The notes beneath the pieces are model-generated. The model had not been told where the DNA came from. It made no database searches and worked only from the letters and a program-made list of their open reading frames with translations. A stretch of 64,000 nucleotides of DNA from assembly GCA_028532985.1 (NCBI GenBank), contig JANCIK010000004.1, positions 248,001 to 312,000 on the forward strand. The letters are read 5' to 3'. Below, piece by piece: positions 20,990 to 33,558 of the stretch. How positions within the stretch are numbered: position 1 is the stretch's first letter; the number at the start of each line of letters is the position of its first letter. The stretch comes from Stropharia rugosoannulata (taxonomy: Eukaryota > Basidiomycota > Agaricomycetes > Agaricales > Strophariaceae). A program made the position numbers and the translations under genes.

Positions 20990-23748
20990 TTAGGATTTAC
21001 GATATGCAGCACGAGCTGTTGTCATCGGTAATCTATTCAAATCTCTTTGCTCCGGTGATTCATTGGCTTTGCATAGGTATTCGGGTAGGATAGTTAGGCG
21101 CTCCCCGGTCAGAATATCCACTTGCCCTTGCATTATATTGACGACTTCAACAATGACATAAGTGATGTTTTCTTGTCGTTTATGATGAAGGCGTCTGACA
21201 TGCTTTCCGCAATGATCCCCTTTGATTACAATTAACAGCCCATTGTCATGCGTTGGGCTAGGTGTCATTGGTGTAACCCATTCCGGTTCAATAATTATGG
21301 CTGTATTATACTTTTGACGGCGAATGTTTAGACGACCATATTCAGTTGAGATAAATACGACGTGCTCCTTGTTGTTATATTCGCCGCCATTCAGTTTAAC
21401 CACAAATGATTTGCCAACAAGGGAATGTTTGAGTAGAACGTGATTTGATTCATGTCGTTCTACTAAGTCGCCGTCTGACGATTGGTGATCTAGAATATAC
21501 CCAGGCGAACCAGGCGAGTTTGTTAAATCCATATCCAAAGGATGATGCGACGTGGGATCCCAAGCAGGAGTGGAAGAAAATTCGGTAGGTAGTGGGGTAG
21601 CATAGCCTGTATTTTCGGACGTGCTCTGTTGGGGGTATACCTGACTTGATGAAGAGGCGACTTGACGTCGTTTCTCGTTGAAGTGCTTCATTAGAGTGAG
21701 ACAAGAACTTACACGACTATTATTCAGTACAGCGTAACGCATCGTAGTGTACATAAGGCTTACTTTGCTTCTACAACATCATCATAGTCGACTGCAATGG
21801 TATTAAACGCATTGTTCGGATCGTAGTGCAGCAGCTGTATTTCCAATTTATAGCCTGACTTTGTCTGTTGGTTGTGAAGTGTTGATAGTATTTTACCCTT
21901 TTCACCCTTACGGGGATGGCCGGGTTTTATTATGAGCACCATTGCATTTTTCCATCGATTGGTAGCATATAAATCACGCGTACGATCGTTTGGCGGGGAC
22001 ATTTGCGGAGCATGTAAGCAGGTAAGATCAGGACCACTTGTTGTCTGTTGCGACAACAATAATGGGGTTTCAGAAAGCGTTAAGCCATTGATGTGTACTT
22101 TGACGAGCTGCGGAAATGATTGCAGTCAGCGATAGCTATTGATGATACGTAGACAGTCTCACTTCTAAATCGTTCATATGCGTAACAGCTCCGTTTGTAC
22201 CTTCATCGATGAATATTTGTGCAAATTCGTTTTGTATACCAATTACCCAACCAGAGCAGTTTGCATTGGCCCCGTACAATATGCGCACGTATTCGGCAAT
22301 GTTGATGTCCTTTTGTACTTTGCTCCAATGAAAACTGTGTACGCCTTGTTCGAAGACATCTATTAGTATGTAGTTGCCTTCTATGTTCTGTACAACGCCT
22401 CCATGTCCAGAAGACTTAACGATTACTTTATCTCCTTCCAAGAACGACCACTCTTGTGGGCGTGGTACAGCAGCAATGTTGATGCGTGGATGGTTGCTTG
22501 TGAGGAACATTGACAACGCGAACCATGGCATGAAATCTACGGATAGGGATAGAGACGTATAATCGTATAACTTTCGCAGTAGACCGTGCTCAAATAGTAA
22601 ATCGCCTATGGCATACACACCGTCTGATTTGCGTCGCAGTTTCTTTGCGTTTTCGTCAGATATTTTTTGAAATTCATTGGGGTTAAACAACATGGGCGAA
22701 CGTTGGTGTGCTGTTGCCTTTCTCTTTAGCTTTCTATCAGGTGGATGATAGTTTACCCGAGGGACAAGCAGTAAAACGGCGCCCCAGTTATGGGTTTCGC
22801 AGACCAGTCCGACGTCGCCTTTATAAATGCCCTTGGTAACACGTACCCATTCTCCTACTTTCGAAACAATTTTGACAGGTTTCAGGGTCAATAGTTTTGG
22901 ACCATCAAGGGGATCTAACTTTTTGTACTTGAGGTTTCCATCGATTTGAATGACCCCCGCTGTCCGTCGAAGCAGGTTGATAAGGGACTGGTTCATGGTG
23001 CATTCTAAGTATACGCATCCACGAATAGCACCTCGCGTGAAGGCAGCGCGTATGTGGTGGTGGTTTGTTCCGTGCTGAAGTAGAGAGAGTATGATAAGTT
23101 CTTCGGTTCCAATCTGGCCAATTAAGCATTCAGACAAACACCGTCATGCGATGGAAGACTGACAATGACGCACTCTGCAATCTACTTTCCATAGGGGATA
23201 GTCGTCCATTCCTGGATGGCGAATTATATTTTCAATGTGCTCGTCTACGTTTGCTTGCACCGGATGATTGGACAGGTTACGACTGTTTCGGGCGATGCCA
23301 GGTAACAAGTCGAAGTCGCCTTCATCGTCGCTTAGGTCGTCCCATATGATACGATCATCATCCGGCCCCGTATAGAGGCGGTTGTTAAAGGCAAAATTAT
23401 GAGGTGCCGCAGTGTCAAGAGGGGTGTCATCAATGAAGGCGTCTGTCGTATTCTAATGTTCAACAATTTCTGCTTGGTTTGCGTAGATTGTATGTACTCA
23501 CCATTGATGTCGCGTTCTTCATTTTCGTCGCTCTCTATATCTTGCTCGACCGTAGCCTCATCATCTATGAATTGGCGTACAGCAGGATTTGTCTGTTGTA
23601 TCGGTTAATCCATCACCAATCGTTATGCATTCATGTACAATCGCACGCGTTTCATAATCGTTTAACGTTTATCTAGCCAATGGATCAGTTAGTTATCCTG
23701 ACATATACTGACGTTGCAACGGTGTCCGTATTGAGCTTTGTGGTGCAT
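20990..23748 (-). CDS. Spt5-like transcription elongation factor paralogue (NGN + KOW domains)
   Basis: Spt5 binds RNA polymerase II with Spt4 and supports processive elongation. Here an acidic N-terminus (FIDDEATVEQDIESDENEE; DDDRIIWDDLSDDEGDFDLL) leads into an NGN domain, DYPLWKVDCR-IGTEELIILSL through RGAIRGCVYLECTMNQ. Several KOW units follow: GEWVRVTKGIYKGDVGLVCE, LEGDKVIVKSSGHGGVVQNI, VLIIKPGHPRKGEKGKIL and a C-terminal HVVFISTEYGRLNI region. Introns 23114-23173 (60 nt) and 22108-22162 (55 nt) keep phase, and another lies near 21700-21760. The start at 23748 is tentative. The KOW cores are degenerate and the protein is shorter than a canonical Spt5, with no obvious repetitive CTD. It therefore looks like one of the extra Spt5-like proteins seen in mushrooms rather than the essential copy. 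Confidence 0.8.
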
Positions 23749-24430
23749 GCGTAAGTATATCCTAATGAACACTTATATCATCGCTTCTCTCTTTCTCTAT
23801 GTCTGTCTGTTTGTCTCATTGTGTCTGTCTTTGTATATAACTTCGCGTATCAAGGCGAAGTTTTATGTATTGAAGACGTATGACAATGGACTGTATGCCT
23901 ACGGCTACTTATTGTAAACGATTTACTCACCCAGTTAAGTGCGCGACGTATTGCTTTATGCAGGAGATGATAGTGTGCAGAAGAAGAGAAGGCGTGAGAA
24001 ATCAACGAAGCGTGCGTGATATACCTCAGTTTGTTGGTCTTCGGCATATTGCGCAATGCGGGCATGGTCATTTGATGGACACAGTTTACGGAAACAGCCA
24101 TTTAGTTATTGTTCTTATATAATCTCATAAAAAGTCGCCGCCGTCACGGTTTGTAGCTTCAGACTTCGCTGAATGTACAATTTGGAATATTACGCACTCT
24201 TCTCGCATTATGTCATTCAACGCGTTTCTTTGCATATGAATTCCCAAAAGGGACTCGTACTGCCGTGCGTAGCATCGGCCCGCACTCGCAAGTAAACAGA
24301 GATAAGATAAGATGCAAGTAGCACTGATTGGTCGTGTTTGTCGCGACCCTAAATTCAGTCACGCCAAAAAAATTGTTCCAGCTCGTCGGCATCCACAACA
24401 AGGAACAAAAAGCAATCACCAAAAGAGATA
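23749..24430. promoter_or_regulatory. Shared upstream region of Spt5-like gene and fibrillarin
   Basis: This divergent intergenic region is about 0.7 kb. On the fibrillarin side an ATTGG (inverted CCAAT) lies at about 24327 and a telomere-like ACCCTAA at 24346-24352, roughly 80-100 bp before the ATG. Tbf1/telomere-type boxes are frequent upstream of ribosome-biogenesis genes in fungi, but this copy differs from the consensus by one base. No other gene was recognised. Confidence 0.3.
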
Positions 24431-25673
24431 ATGGCATTTGGTACGCTGCTTATATTCACGTAAATCTGAGCAACAAATTTAACTTTCATAGGTGAATCTG
24501 GTGGACGCGGCGGTTTTGGAGGACGCGGTGGAGGACGCGGTGGAGGATTCGGTGGAGGCCGTGGTGGTGGTCGTGGGGGCGGTGACCGTGGTGGACGCGG
24601 AGGTGCGTTACTTCAAAAGAGATCAATGCGCTCAATTGCTCTGGTGCTAATAGATCTATTTTTCATTACTAGGAGGCCGTGGAGGTTTCAGTGCACGAGG
24701 TGGTGATAGAGGAGGACGAGGAGGTGGCCGTGGAGCTGGAGGCGCCCGTGGTCGTGGAGCACCCCGCGGTCGCGGCGGCAGGGGAGGTGCCCGTGGCGGA
24801 GGAGGTGCCAACACTGTTGTTGAGCCTCACAGGCACAAGGGCATCTTCATCGCCAAAGGAAAAGACCACATGTTGGTCACTAAAAATCTCGTTCCCGGGG
24901 ACTCTGTTTATGGAGAGAAGCGGATATCGGTCGATGGCGGTGTCGAAGGCACGAAAACAGAGTACCGTGTATGGAATCCGTTCCGTTCTAAGTTGGCCGC
25001 TGGGGTACTGGGTGGTCTGGATGATATCTACATTCAGCCTGGTGCTAAGGTCCTCTACCTTGGCGCAGCAAGTGGAACCAGTGTTAGCCATGTCGCTGAC
25101 ATTGTTGGACCTGTAAGCTTTTTTTTTCATTGCGCCGGAAAATGATTTAATATCTTTTTCTAGGAGGGCAACGTTTATGCCGTCGAGTTCTCACCGAGAT
25201 CAGGTCGTGATCTGATCAACATGGCGAAGAAGAGGACGAACGTTATTCGTAAGTACTTTTCTAAGGTCTGTTGAAACATAGTCTCACGCGTGGATAGCTA
25301 TCGTCGAGGACGCTCGTCTACCAAACAAATACCGCATGCTGCTGCCTATTGTCGATGTTATCTTCGCTGATGTTGCCCAACCTGATCAAGCACGTATTGT
25401 CGTGCATAATGCCGAAAGTTTCCTCAAAGATGGCGGCCATGTTGTCATTTCCATCAAGGCCAGCTGTGTCGATTCAACAATACCCGCCGAGACTGTATTT
25501 GCTTCCGAAGTTCAGTTCTTGAAGGAACATAACTTCAAGCCCATTGAACAAGTCACACTAGAGCCCTATGAGCGAGACCATGCTATGGTAACTGGTGCGT
25601 TGCTCTGACCACATATATTTTGATCCTTACTAATAGATAAACAGCGGTATACATCCGGCACGGGTCGAAGTAG
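24431..25673 (+). CDS. nop1: Fibrillarin, box C/D snoRNP 2'-O-methyltransferase
   Basis: Fibrillarin is the SAM-dependent methyltransferase of box C/D snoRNPs in the nucleolus. It 2'-O-methylates rRNA and methylates histone H2A glutamine. Six phase-consistent exons (24431-24440, 24492-24602, 24673-25112, 25164-25248, 25298-25594, 25645-25673) give 323 residues, the usual length. The N-terminus is a glycine/arginine-rich (GAR) domain of about 80 residues. The catalytic part has [19 protein letters not shown], the SAM-binding [50 protein letters not shown] and [11 protein letters not shown]. It ends VYIRHGSK. The tiny 10-nt first exon (MAFG) is common in basidiomycete versions. Nothing appears damaged. 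Confidence 0.97.
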
Positions 25674-26077
25674 TCCTGCGAAGTTTCTGTTTTCACTCTG
25701 ATTTAGGTTGGGAGGATAAGACGCTGGTTTGCTATATCCTCCGAGTCGGCGCCAAAATCGCAGCATGTATACACATATTAGTCTATAGTCCAGCGCATTC
25801 TGTTATCTTTTTTCTTTCTTTCTGTATTTGCTTTAATGATTGATGTTAGTGTAAGCTGTGCTTTCCCCTGCTTTGAAGTTGCGGTCAAATATGAGCGTAT
25901 TTTGACGTGGCATCGGTCATGTGGCCTGGGGCTTGCCACCAGGCTGAACGAATAACTTTCCTTATACCCCCATTCACGCCCAACGGAGCAGGCTCAACAC
26001 ATCTTCGTCTCCCTTACTGTCAGCGTTCTACGCATTGACGAGACAGGCACGCGCAATCATCCAGCCTACACCAGCTG
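25674..26077. promoter_or_regulatory. Intergenic region, fibrillarin to PMT
   Basis: A 400-bp tandem spacer holds the fibrillarin 3' region, with a pyrimidine-rich TCTTTTTTCTTTCTTTCTG tract near 25805-25823, and the PMT promoter. No gene was seen. Confidence 0.4.
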
Positions 26078-28904
26078 ATGCCAAAACAGCCTGCAATTGC
26101 GGTAGACTTCGGGATTGATCCTGAATTCGAGTTTGAAGAAGTTCAGCACCCAAATCATTGGTCATCGTCAACTAGAGAAGAAGAACTTCCATTACACTAC
26201 ATGTCCGAAGAAAAGGCTCGTAGAAGGGTGAAAGCTGGCGCAGTCCCGGACGAGTATGAGCTCAACGGGAAGACGGCGTATGACGGAGGCGACCCATACG
26301 ACGACCAGGGCAAAGATGTATACAGCAAAGCGAGGCCCACTTCTGCGCGCCTAACGAGTGGGCGGGCTTATCAACCTACGCCGCCACCACCGACGTCGTT
26401 GGTGAGTCAAACGACACCGAAATCAATCATAACCTGGTGGGCGCTAACTTACATCTAGAAAGAATTTGCGTTACAAAATCTTGAGCACCTCCCCCCTATC
26501 ATATACACCCTACTGTCCTGTTGGACACGCTACCATAAAATTGGCGCTTCCAACGTCGTGGTGTGGGACGAAGCTCACTTCGGCAAATTTGGATCGCACT
26601 ACCTCAAACGCGAGTTCTACTTCGACGTACATCCTCCACTCGGGAAGATGCTGGTAGGGCTTGCTGGTCTGCTGGCAGGCTACGACGGGTCATTCGAATT
26701 TAAAAGTGGCGAAATCTATCCAGAAAGTGTGCCCTATGTGGCTATGCGCGTCATGATGGCAACTTTTGGTGTTGGGATGGTTCCCCTCGCATGGTACACT
26801 GCTGTTGAACTCGGTATGAGCCAATGGGCTTGTCATCTCACCGCAATGATGGTTCTTTTAGGTCTGTTTCTTTTTAATGCTACTTGAACATAGCTCATAT
26901 TTTTCTAGATGTTGGCTGGCTATGTATTTCCCGCTTCATTCTCCTCGACTCTATGCTACTCTTCTTCACGTTCCTTACCGTTTTCTGTCTTACCAAATTC
27001 CATAATCAACAATATCAGTCAGTGTATTGCCTTATTTTATTAGCATCCCTAATAACTGTGTTTATAGATCATTCTCCATCGACTGGTGGATATGGCTTAC
27101 CTTTACGGGTGTTTCTATCGGTTTAGTGAGCAGCGTCAAGCTGATTGGCCTGTTTGTCACCGCTCTGGTTGGGGTGTACACAATCGAAGACCTATGGGAG
27201 AAATTTGGAGATACTAAGATGCCATGGGTAAGCCGATTTTGGTACCCATATTTGACTGCTCTAATAAGTCTTTAGGGGGAGCAAGCAAGGCACTGGGGTG
27301 CTCGCATTGTTTGTCTCATTGTGATTCCTATTCTCGTCTTCATGGCTTCCTTCAAGATTCATTTCATGGTTTTAAATCATTCCGGCCCCGGCGATGCGCA
27401 AATGAGTTCTTTATTCCAGGCTAATCTAGTCGGAAATGATTTCGCTCAGAACCCACTTGAAATTGCATATGGGTCTAAACTTACCCTGAAGAATATGGGT
27501 TGGGGTGGAGGACTATTGCACTCGCATGTGCAAACTTATCCTGTAGGATCGAACCAGCAACAGGTTACTTGCTACCACTACAAAGACTCCAACAACGATT
27601 GGTTGATTCTCCCGCGCTGGGATGAGCCCGAATATAACCCGAACGGCGAGATGCGTTTCCTCAAGCACAACGATGTTATCCGGCTCAGACACGTAATGAC
27701 AACCCGTAACCTCCATTCGCACAATGTTATAGCCCCCGTCTCAAAGCTCAATAATGAAGTGTCATGCTACGGAAACGATACTGTCGGCGACAATCACGAT
27801 TACTGGAGAGTTGAAGTCGTGGATGATATCAAACGTTCGCATGTAGACCGCATCCATTCGCTTACGACGCGTTTGCGGTTCAAACACGAGGCCCTGGGCT
27901 GCTATCTTCGTGCAGCAAATGCAATACTTCCTCAGTGGGGATTCAAGCAGGTGGAAGTTAGTTGTGATAAGGAAAACAACCCCAAAGACGTCCACACCTA
28001 CTGGAATGTCGAAAGTCATTGGAATGACCGATGTGAGTGTTACAGATAAATCTAACATTTCTTTGCTGACAAAGTTGCCAGTGCCTTCCGGTGATACCAA
28101 GTTCTACAAGTCGCCTTTCCTGCGAGACTTCTGGCATCTCAATGTCGCGATGATGACGTCGAACAATGCTCTGATTCCCGATCCGGATAAAGAGGACATC
28201 CTTGCATCCAAACCATTTGACTGGCCTTTCCTCCATCTCGGCCTGCGCATGTGCGGATGGGGTGACACTCAGATCAAATATTACCTCATGGGCACGCCAG
28301 TCATTTGGTGGGGCAGCACAATAAGTTTGGGTGTAGCGGTTGTGGTACTTTTCGTATATCTTCTGCGGTGGCAGAGGAAGTACGTCGATATGGATGCACG
28401 TACGTCTCCTTTCTTTTCTTTTCCACCTTCTAAGGTGCTTATTTGAATTCCAGGTGAATGGGAGCATTTCCTATACGTTGGCAAAATTGCTTTCTACGGC
28501 TGGGCGTTCCATTTCATTCCCTTCCTTATCATGGGACGTGTGACTTATTTGCACCACTACGTACGTTTTCTACTTCCCTCTACTGCTCAGTGTGGTTGAA
28601 GTCACCTTCATCGTAGCTTCCGACGTTGTACTTTGCTGTACTCATGCTCTCGCACGTGCTGGATCACTTCATCTTCTCAAGGAGGTTCACAACAAAATCG
28701 AAATCGATAGCATTTGGCGTGCTGTCATTCATACTTATCTTCACGTTCTGGTGGTTCAAAGACGTAGCCTTCGGCATTGAGGGACCAGTAAATGACACGA
28801 AGGGCTTACAATGGCGGGAGGTACGTATCACCATGTTTGCGTTAATTGCATATGTCTAATCGTGTTCTGTCGGGGTTCAGTCTTGGAATATTTACGAACA
28901 TTAA
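26078..28904 (+). CDS. pmt2: Dolichyl-phosphate-mannose protein O-mannosyltransferase, PMT2 class
   Basis: This multi-span ER enzyme transfers mannose from dolichyl-phosphate-mannose to Ser/Thr of secretory and wall proteins. Nine exons (26078-26401, 26459-26861, 26909-27017, 27068-27227, 27276-28032, 28082-28399, 28454-28560, 28617-28820, 28881-28904) keep phase and give 801 residues, a normal PMT size. The first luminal loop has the catalytic acidic pair in VVVWDEAHFGKFGS and the conserved FYFDVHPPLGKMLVGLAG. The central luminal part has MIR repeats (GGLLHSHVQTYPVGSNQQQV; LHSHNVIAPVSK; ALGCYLRAANAILPQWGFKQ). Hydrophobic C-terminal helices end with GLQWRESWNIYEH. The DEAHFGKFGS form and this ending are typical of Pmt2 rather than Pmt1 or Pmt4, so a heterodimer with a Pmt1-class partner is expected. 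Confidence 0.95.
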
Positions 28905-29405
28905 TAAATGGGCATCAGCACTGAACAGGCTATGTACTTCAGACTACTTCACAACGTCGCAGTGTTGTTTACATAAATATATTGTCTCTGGATTGTTGCG
29001 ATTTGTGGTTGCCTAGTAAATAAGTAGTATCAGTAATAAATTATATTATACGTACAATTTTCGGATCAGTTCGTCAAAATGTCGCATGACTGAACAATCT
29101 CGACAGCGTGCTAATCGCCGCCCTACCTAATAACTTCACCATGAATTAGCTGTAGTACATATTGGAATATTATATTGATCGACAAAATGCATATGTAAGA
29201 GGCACTGTTATGAATATGTCGTGCTAATAGTTACAGCTATTTGTTCATCCTCTGCAACCACAAGACTGATCACCGAATGTCCATGCGGAGTAACTCGTAT
29301 TAGTAATCATTTGAGGATCGTGAACCTATGACCGGGAAAGGGTAAAGTTAAAACCTGCTGTAAGCGTAAAAAGCTTCCATCGTACCTTGACACTAGTGAC
29401 TCCAT
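28905..29405. other. Convergent intergenic region
   Basis: A 500-bp spacer between converging 3' ends. It is AT-rich and I see no gene in it. Confidence 0.4.
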
Positions 29406-32400
29406 TTAGTGCGGCGTTTGCCTCCCAACGTTGAATATACTACTCATCGAGGATGCTCGACTCAGAAGACGTTGGAGGCCGTGTGATCGATGAGCTCCTC
29501 CGGGGCGCTCGAAGTAGACCTGCCATGTTTGATCGTCTAAATGAACTGACGATGCAATAATGCCGATGCACTGGTTAGACTCCAATTGGACTCTGTGTTG
29601 AAGTTCTTCTAACGTCGGACCTGCCCTTGTATTCCATCCCTCCTGATAACGATTCCACCGGTACTGATACTTATTTATGTTCCCCCGAATAAACTCGATA
29701 CCTTTCGTCTCATTGCGTCTAGTTTTCGACTTGAATGCGGCAATACCCCATGTTTTTGCCATATGTATGCCTTTGACGAAAAGAAGGGTCCCGTTTAAGA
29801 GATCTGGGATATTTTCGGACTGGGCATGTTGATACCATGAAGCGGCATTACTTTTGAAATATTCCTGAACATGTGGAAAGTTGAAAAAGATGCTGCGTAA
29901 GGATTTCGACAGGCCTCCGTGTGGCAAAACACATATAGCACCGTTAGATTTAGATTTTACGTTTCGCTCCAGAGAGAAAAAGTAATGCCTATCACGAGAT
30001 GTATTAGAATCAGATAGATAAATAGAGGCTATGCTCACCCGTCTGACTGTACGTTCTCTCTTTGAATGTTACTACTGGCAAAGTAGTGCCGCTTTTGTAT
30101 TTCTGTCTGTCTAACCATATTATTGTTATAGGGCAAATGATTGAAATGATCTTCTGGAGGCGGATGAGCACCTCGTTCAATATTTCCTTGGTGAGAGTGG
30201 AAGATGTTAAAAATCGTGTGGAATTCCCCGGCATCATCCAAGTAACCTATGTCACCGACTTCAATGCCTCGCATTGTTTGATCTGGTGCCCTAAGATTAG
30301 GAGATGGGTACCATAATGGCATACTATCCTGATCTATGATCTTGGAAGCCATGTAAAGAGGGACATGTCCCTCGAGACTATGGCTAGAAGATACTCGGAA
30401 TGATAGGCGTTTCGGTTTCTGTCGCTGGATTGGCATAAGACAAGGGTCCCCGAGGCATGTAAGTTTATCCGCCAATGTTGATATCGAATGAGCGCTGGGT
30501 GGAGGTGAGGAATACGTTGCATGATCACGTCCATACGAACTTTCGGAAATCGATGTGCGGGACATGTGATGAGCTGCAATCGGTGAGGGGACAATATAAG
30601 ATAGGAAAAGGTCAATGACTGACAGAGTTCGTTTATATTTGGGTTTTCAGGTATAATCGGCATCACCGTATATGGACCTGCCAGAATAAACATCAGAAAA
30701 ATAAAATAGAAGAGCGAATTCAGCGCATATACCATGTGTTGACGGCCCAGGAATGCGGATAGAGGGAGGATGCCTTGACGTATGTTGAGGAGTGGCTGGA
30801 CCCATTGCATTACTTGAATTGAACTGAAGTGGGGGCTGCTGACTGGAGTCTGGCCTCCTATGCCAGTCCTGCTCTGCAGGCCATTGCGAGTGTGGGTCGC
30901 CCGAAAAAGCAAATGAGCCCGTAGGGGTCCTATCCACAGAAATAAAAGGAGCGCGTGTATTGTTCTCGTATACCGGTTTCCCTGCGAAGTCGATTGAATT
31001 ATTTTGGCCACTGGGCGTCCTGTAAAATTGACTAGGATTCTCATACGTTGCATCGACGCCGGAGTAACCATAGCCATGATGACGGTCCGACATTCGCCCA
31101 TCAGCACTCGTTGGATGTGCAGAGGAAGTAGATGCACTTCCGGATGGCTGACTTGGGCGTCCCGGATATGATGGTCGTACGGTTTGACTGGAGTCCGTGC
31201 TCGACGAGTCCTCACTCGGTCGCCGGGGCTTGCGTAACGGCCGCTTATCTGGACTGCCGTGGAGAGTCTCTTCGCTCTTGCCATATGTATCTTGGCTCCA
31301 TACTGGTGTGTCATGACTATTTGGCAAAGTTTGATGGGGATCGGCGTTGTATGCGTTGTGACTTGAGCTGCTTGCTGAACTGTAGGTAGACCCCATACGC
31401 TGAGGGCGAGGTTTTGCTCTATGCATTTCAGCGATATGCCCATCGGGAGGCTGTGATTCCTGGTTATATCCAAATGAAGCGCGATCATAGTGGTTATCTC
31501 GTGCATCTTTGTAGTAACTGGCTTGCTCGCTGCGCGGATAAGGGGGATGTGTTGACTCACTGGGCCGTCGGAACGGTTCTGGCGAAGCGTCTGGGTTCCA
31601 TAGAGCATATTCCTCGCGGCCGTGTCTATGGGCTCGGGGATCTCTCCACCCTTCAGGATCGTCTTCTTCTTCATGCGATGTTCCTTCTTTCAGCTTTTGC
31701 TTACGTGGTCGTCGTGGGTCTAAATACATATTAAGTGAGTATGTGGTTATTAGTTTTCTTGTAATATTTGCATGCCTTGTTCAGATCGGTGATACTCAGA
31801 GTCATTTTGATAGTGTCTGTGGGTAGGCTGAGCTGCGTGCCCATGCATGTCTAACGAGTTCCGTGAGAGGCATAGCAAAGGTTAACTTTTATACGCACCG
31901 CCATGAAAATGAACATTAACCAAAACAGGAACCGTCGGTGAGCTTGTCGACTGTATCAAGGTAGCATTGGGGGCGAGTGATGTTTCGGTGTGGTTGTGGC
32001 TATGCCTGGAGCTCTCTGTGGATGAATTGCCCGAATTACTGTACGCTATCGAAGGTGGTGGGGGAGGGTGGGCGTTTGTTGCGTAATTCCCATAGTGATA
32101 AGACGCATCTCGCGGCGGTGGCGGTACATAAGGAGAGGCATTCGATTGATATGGGTTATAATTCGAATGGGCGTTAGAGTACGAAGGTCCTTGACTGTTC
32201 ATATAACCTGGAGGTACTGGCGGTCTTCGTGCATCACCATATTCAGGGTTGCTGTTGGGAGGATCGATAGTACTCCCATAGCTAGTAAGAGTTGGCATAT
32301 GTTCCGTCGACGATGTTTAGATAGCTACTCACCTGGGACGGGGACCTATAAAAACCGATATAATTAGTTTGCGTCGGGGCTGCAATTACAAAAGCGCGCT

Positions 32401-32440
32401 TACGACGAGGGCCATGGTGGGTGTCTGGCTTGGGGCCCAT
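29406..32440 (-). CDS. Low-complexity protein with an uncharacterised C-terminal domain shared with the 37.4-39.5 kb gene
   Basis: The start is ATG at 32440 (MGPKPDTHHGPRRKRAFVIA). Successive exons encode a Pro/Tyr/Ser-rich disordered region with a short hydrophobic-acidic motif (PVLVNVHFHG), a basic patch after the intron at 31720 (DPRRPRKQKLKEG), and a long Ser/Pro/His-rich stretch. The ordered C-terminal part follows (30565-29406). Landmarks there are MPLWYPSPNLRAPDQ, GIEVGDIGYLDDAGEFHTIF and, after an intron at about 30035-29990, NGAICVLPHGGLSKS, ASWYQHAQSENIP, NGTLLFVKG and WGIAAF. These align residue by residue with the C-terminus of the NACHT gene on the other side of HSF. The function of this domain is unknown to me. 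Low-complexity tails of this kind suggest a scaffold or regulatory role, which is only a guess. Exon limits in the middle are approximate. Confidence 0.65.
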
Positions 32441-33558
32441 GTGAGAAGAACAGGGCAGTGGAGGGACGTTACTGCAGGCGTTGTGAAGCGGTTACAGAAG
32501 TCGGCACCTGCCGCTCAAGGCAGATATTGCGTGTGATTCCAGAAGAGATATACAGCAAGTGGTATATCAGTTCGGCGCGCCTGTGTAATCTAGGCGGAAT
32601 TGGATATATGGCTCGCCAAAATTTTGGTCAAAATCAAAATGTCCACGCCCTGCTTTCATTGCAGTGGCAAGGAACACTCACCTGCAGATAAATTCATCCA
32701 AGTTTGGGAAAAGATCGTCACACATAGCGAGGTTTAGGTTCCAATTCCACGAAAACACCGTAATAACCACATGATATTGGCAATTGTGGACGGCGACCTG
32801 TCAAAATCGATCATCACTTGACCATCACTTGACGTGCTCTGTACAGATATAGGGTGTGGTGTCAGGGAAAGGTGTAATAAAGGTGTGTTTAGTTGCTGCC
32901 GAGCAGAGCGGGGCATAGAGTTGCTGTGGCACGATCTGAAGCTAAATCGACGTCGTTGCTTATGCGTTGTTGTGCTATGTTCATATCGACACCGTATTTC
33001 GATATTCATGGGTTACGGAATAAACAGTATCGGTAGAGGACGTGCACAGATTCCGGAATCCGAGCACATTCCGGTGTCTTGATTCTTGAAGTTGCACTTT
33101 CATTTACATAAGGTAGACTTTCTGATGCTGACCGGCCCAGAAAAAATAGCAAGTCTTTGGAGATATAGGTATAATTGCTGTGATATGTCCTCGAGCTGAA
33201 CCCTAGTATCACCACAGATGGTAGTGCTTGCATCGACTCAAAACTCGGCTCGCATGCATTGTGAGTAACCAGATATATGCATATTTGCAGAGCTTACAAT
33301 AAAACAATTTAATATTAGCACTGCAGCAGCGCAATGCACCTCCGCCAGAGTTCCGAAGAAAAATTACGCCGAAGGTGAGCTAAAGTTGTGACTTTGTCGT
33401 GACTGGTTGAGGCTGTTCGCAAAGCTGTTCGACGTCGCGGCCAGCGCAGAACGAAGCGGTGTTATTTATCTGTGTTTGACAAGAGCTTTAATCGGGACTG
33501 TAATCAGTGAGACGGTGCCTATGATGAAGCGCTTTGTCTGTTTGGCCGCCTCCACGAA
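32441..33558. promoter_or_regulatory. Divergent promoter region between the disordered-protein gene and HSF
   Basis: This 1.1-kb region separates two divergent starts. No credible gene was seen. It contains two heat-shock-element dyads, listed separately. Confidence 0.45.
33051..33090. promoter_or_regulatory. Candidate heat-shock elements
   Basis: Two perfect TTCnnGAA dyads occur: TTCCGGAA at 33051-33058 and TTCTTGAA at 33083-33090. A further TTCCGG half-site lies between them. They sit about 470-510 bp before the HSF start codon, so the HSF gene (or its divergent neighbour) could be under HSF control. Dyads alone are weak evidence, since strong sites usually have three or more nGAAn units. 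Confidence 0.35.

Noticed and set aside
30334..31674. 446-codon open frame on the minus strand
   Set aside because: It overlaps the 30647-31729 frame on the same strand in another phase. The latter has the exon-junction support and the expected Ser/Pro bias, so this one is mostly a shadow, although its left end may contribute a short exon.
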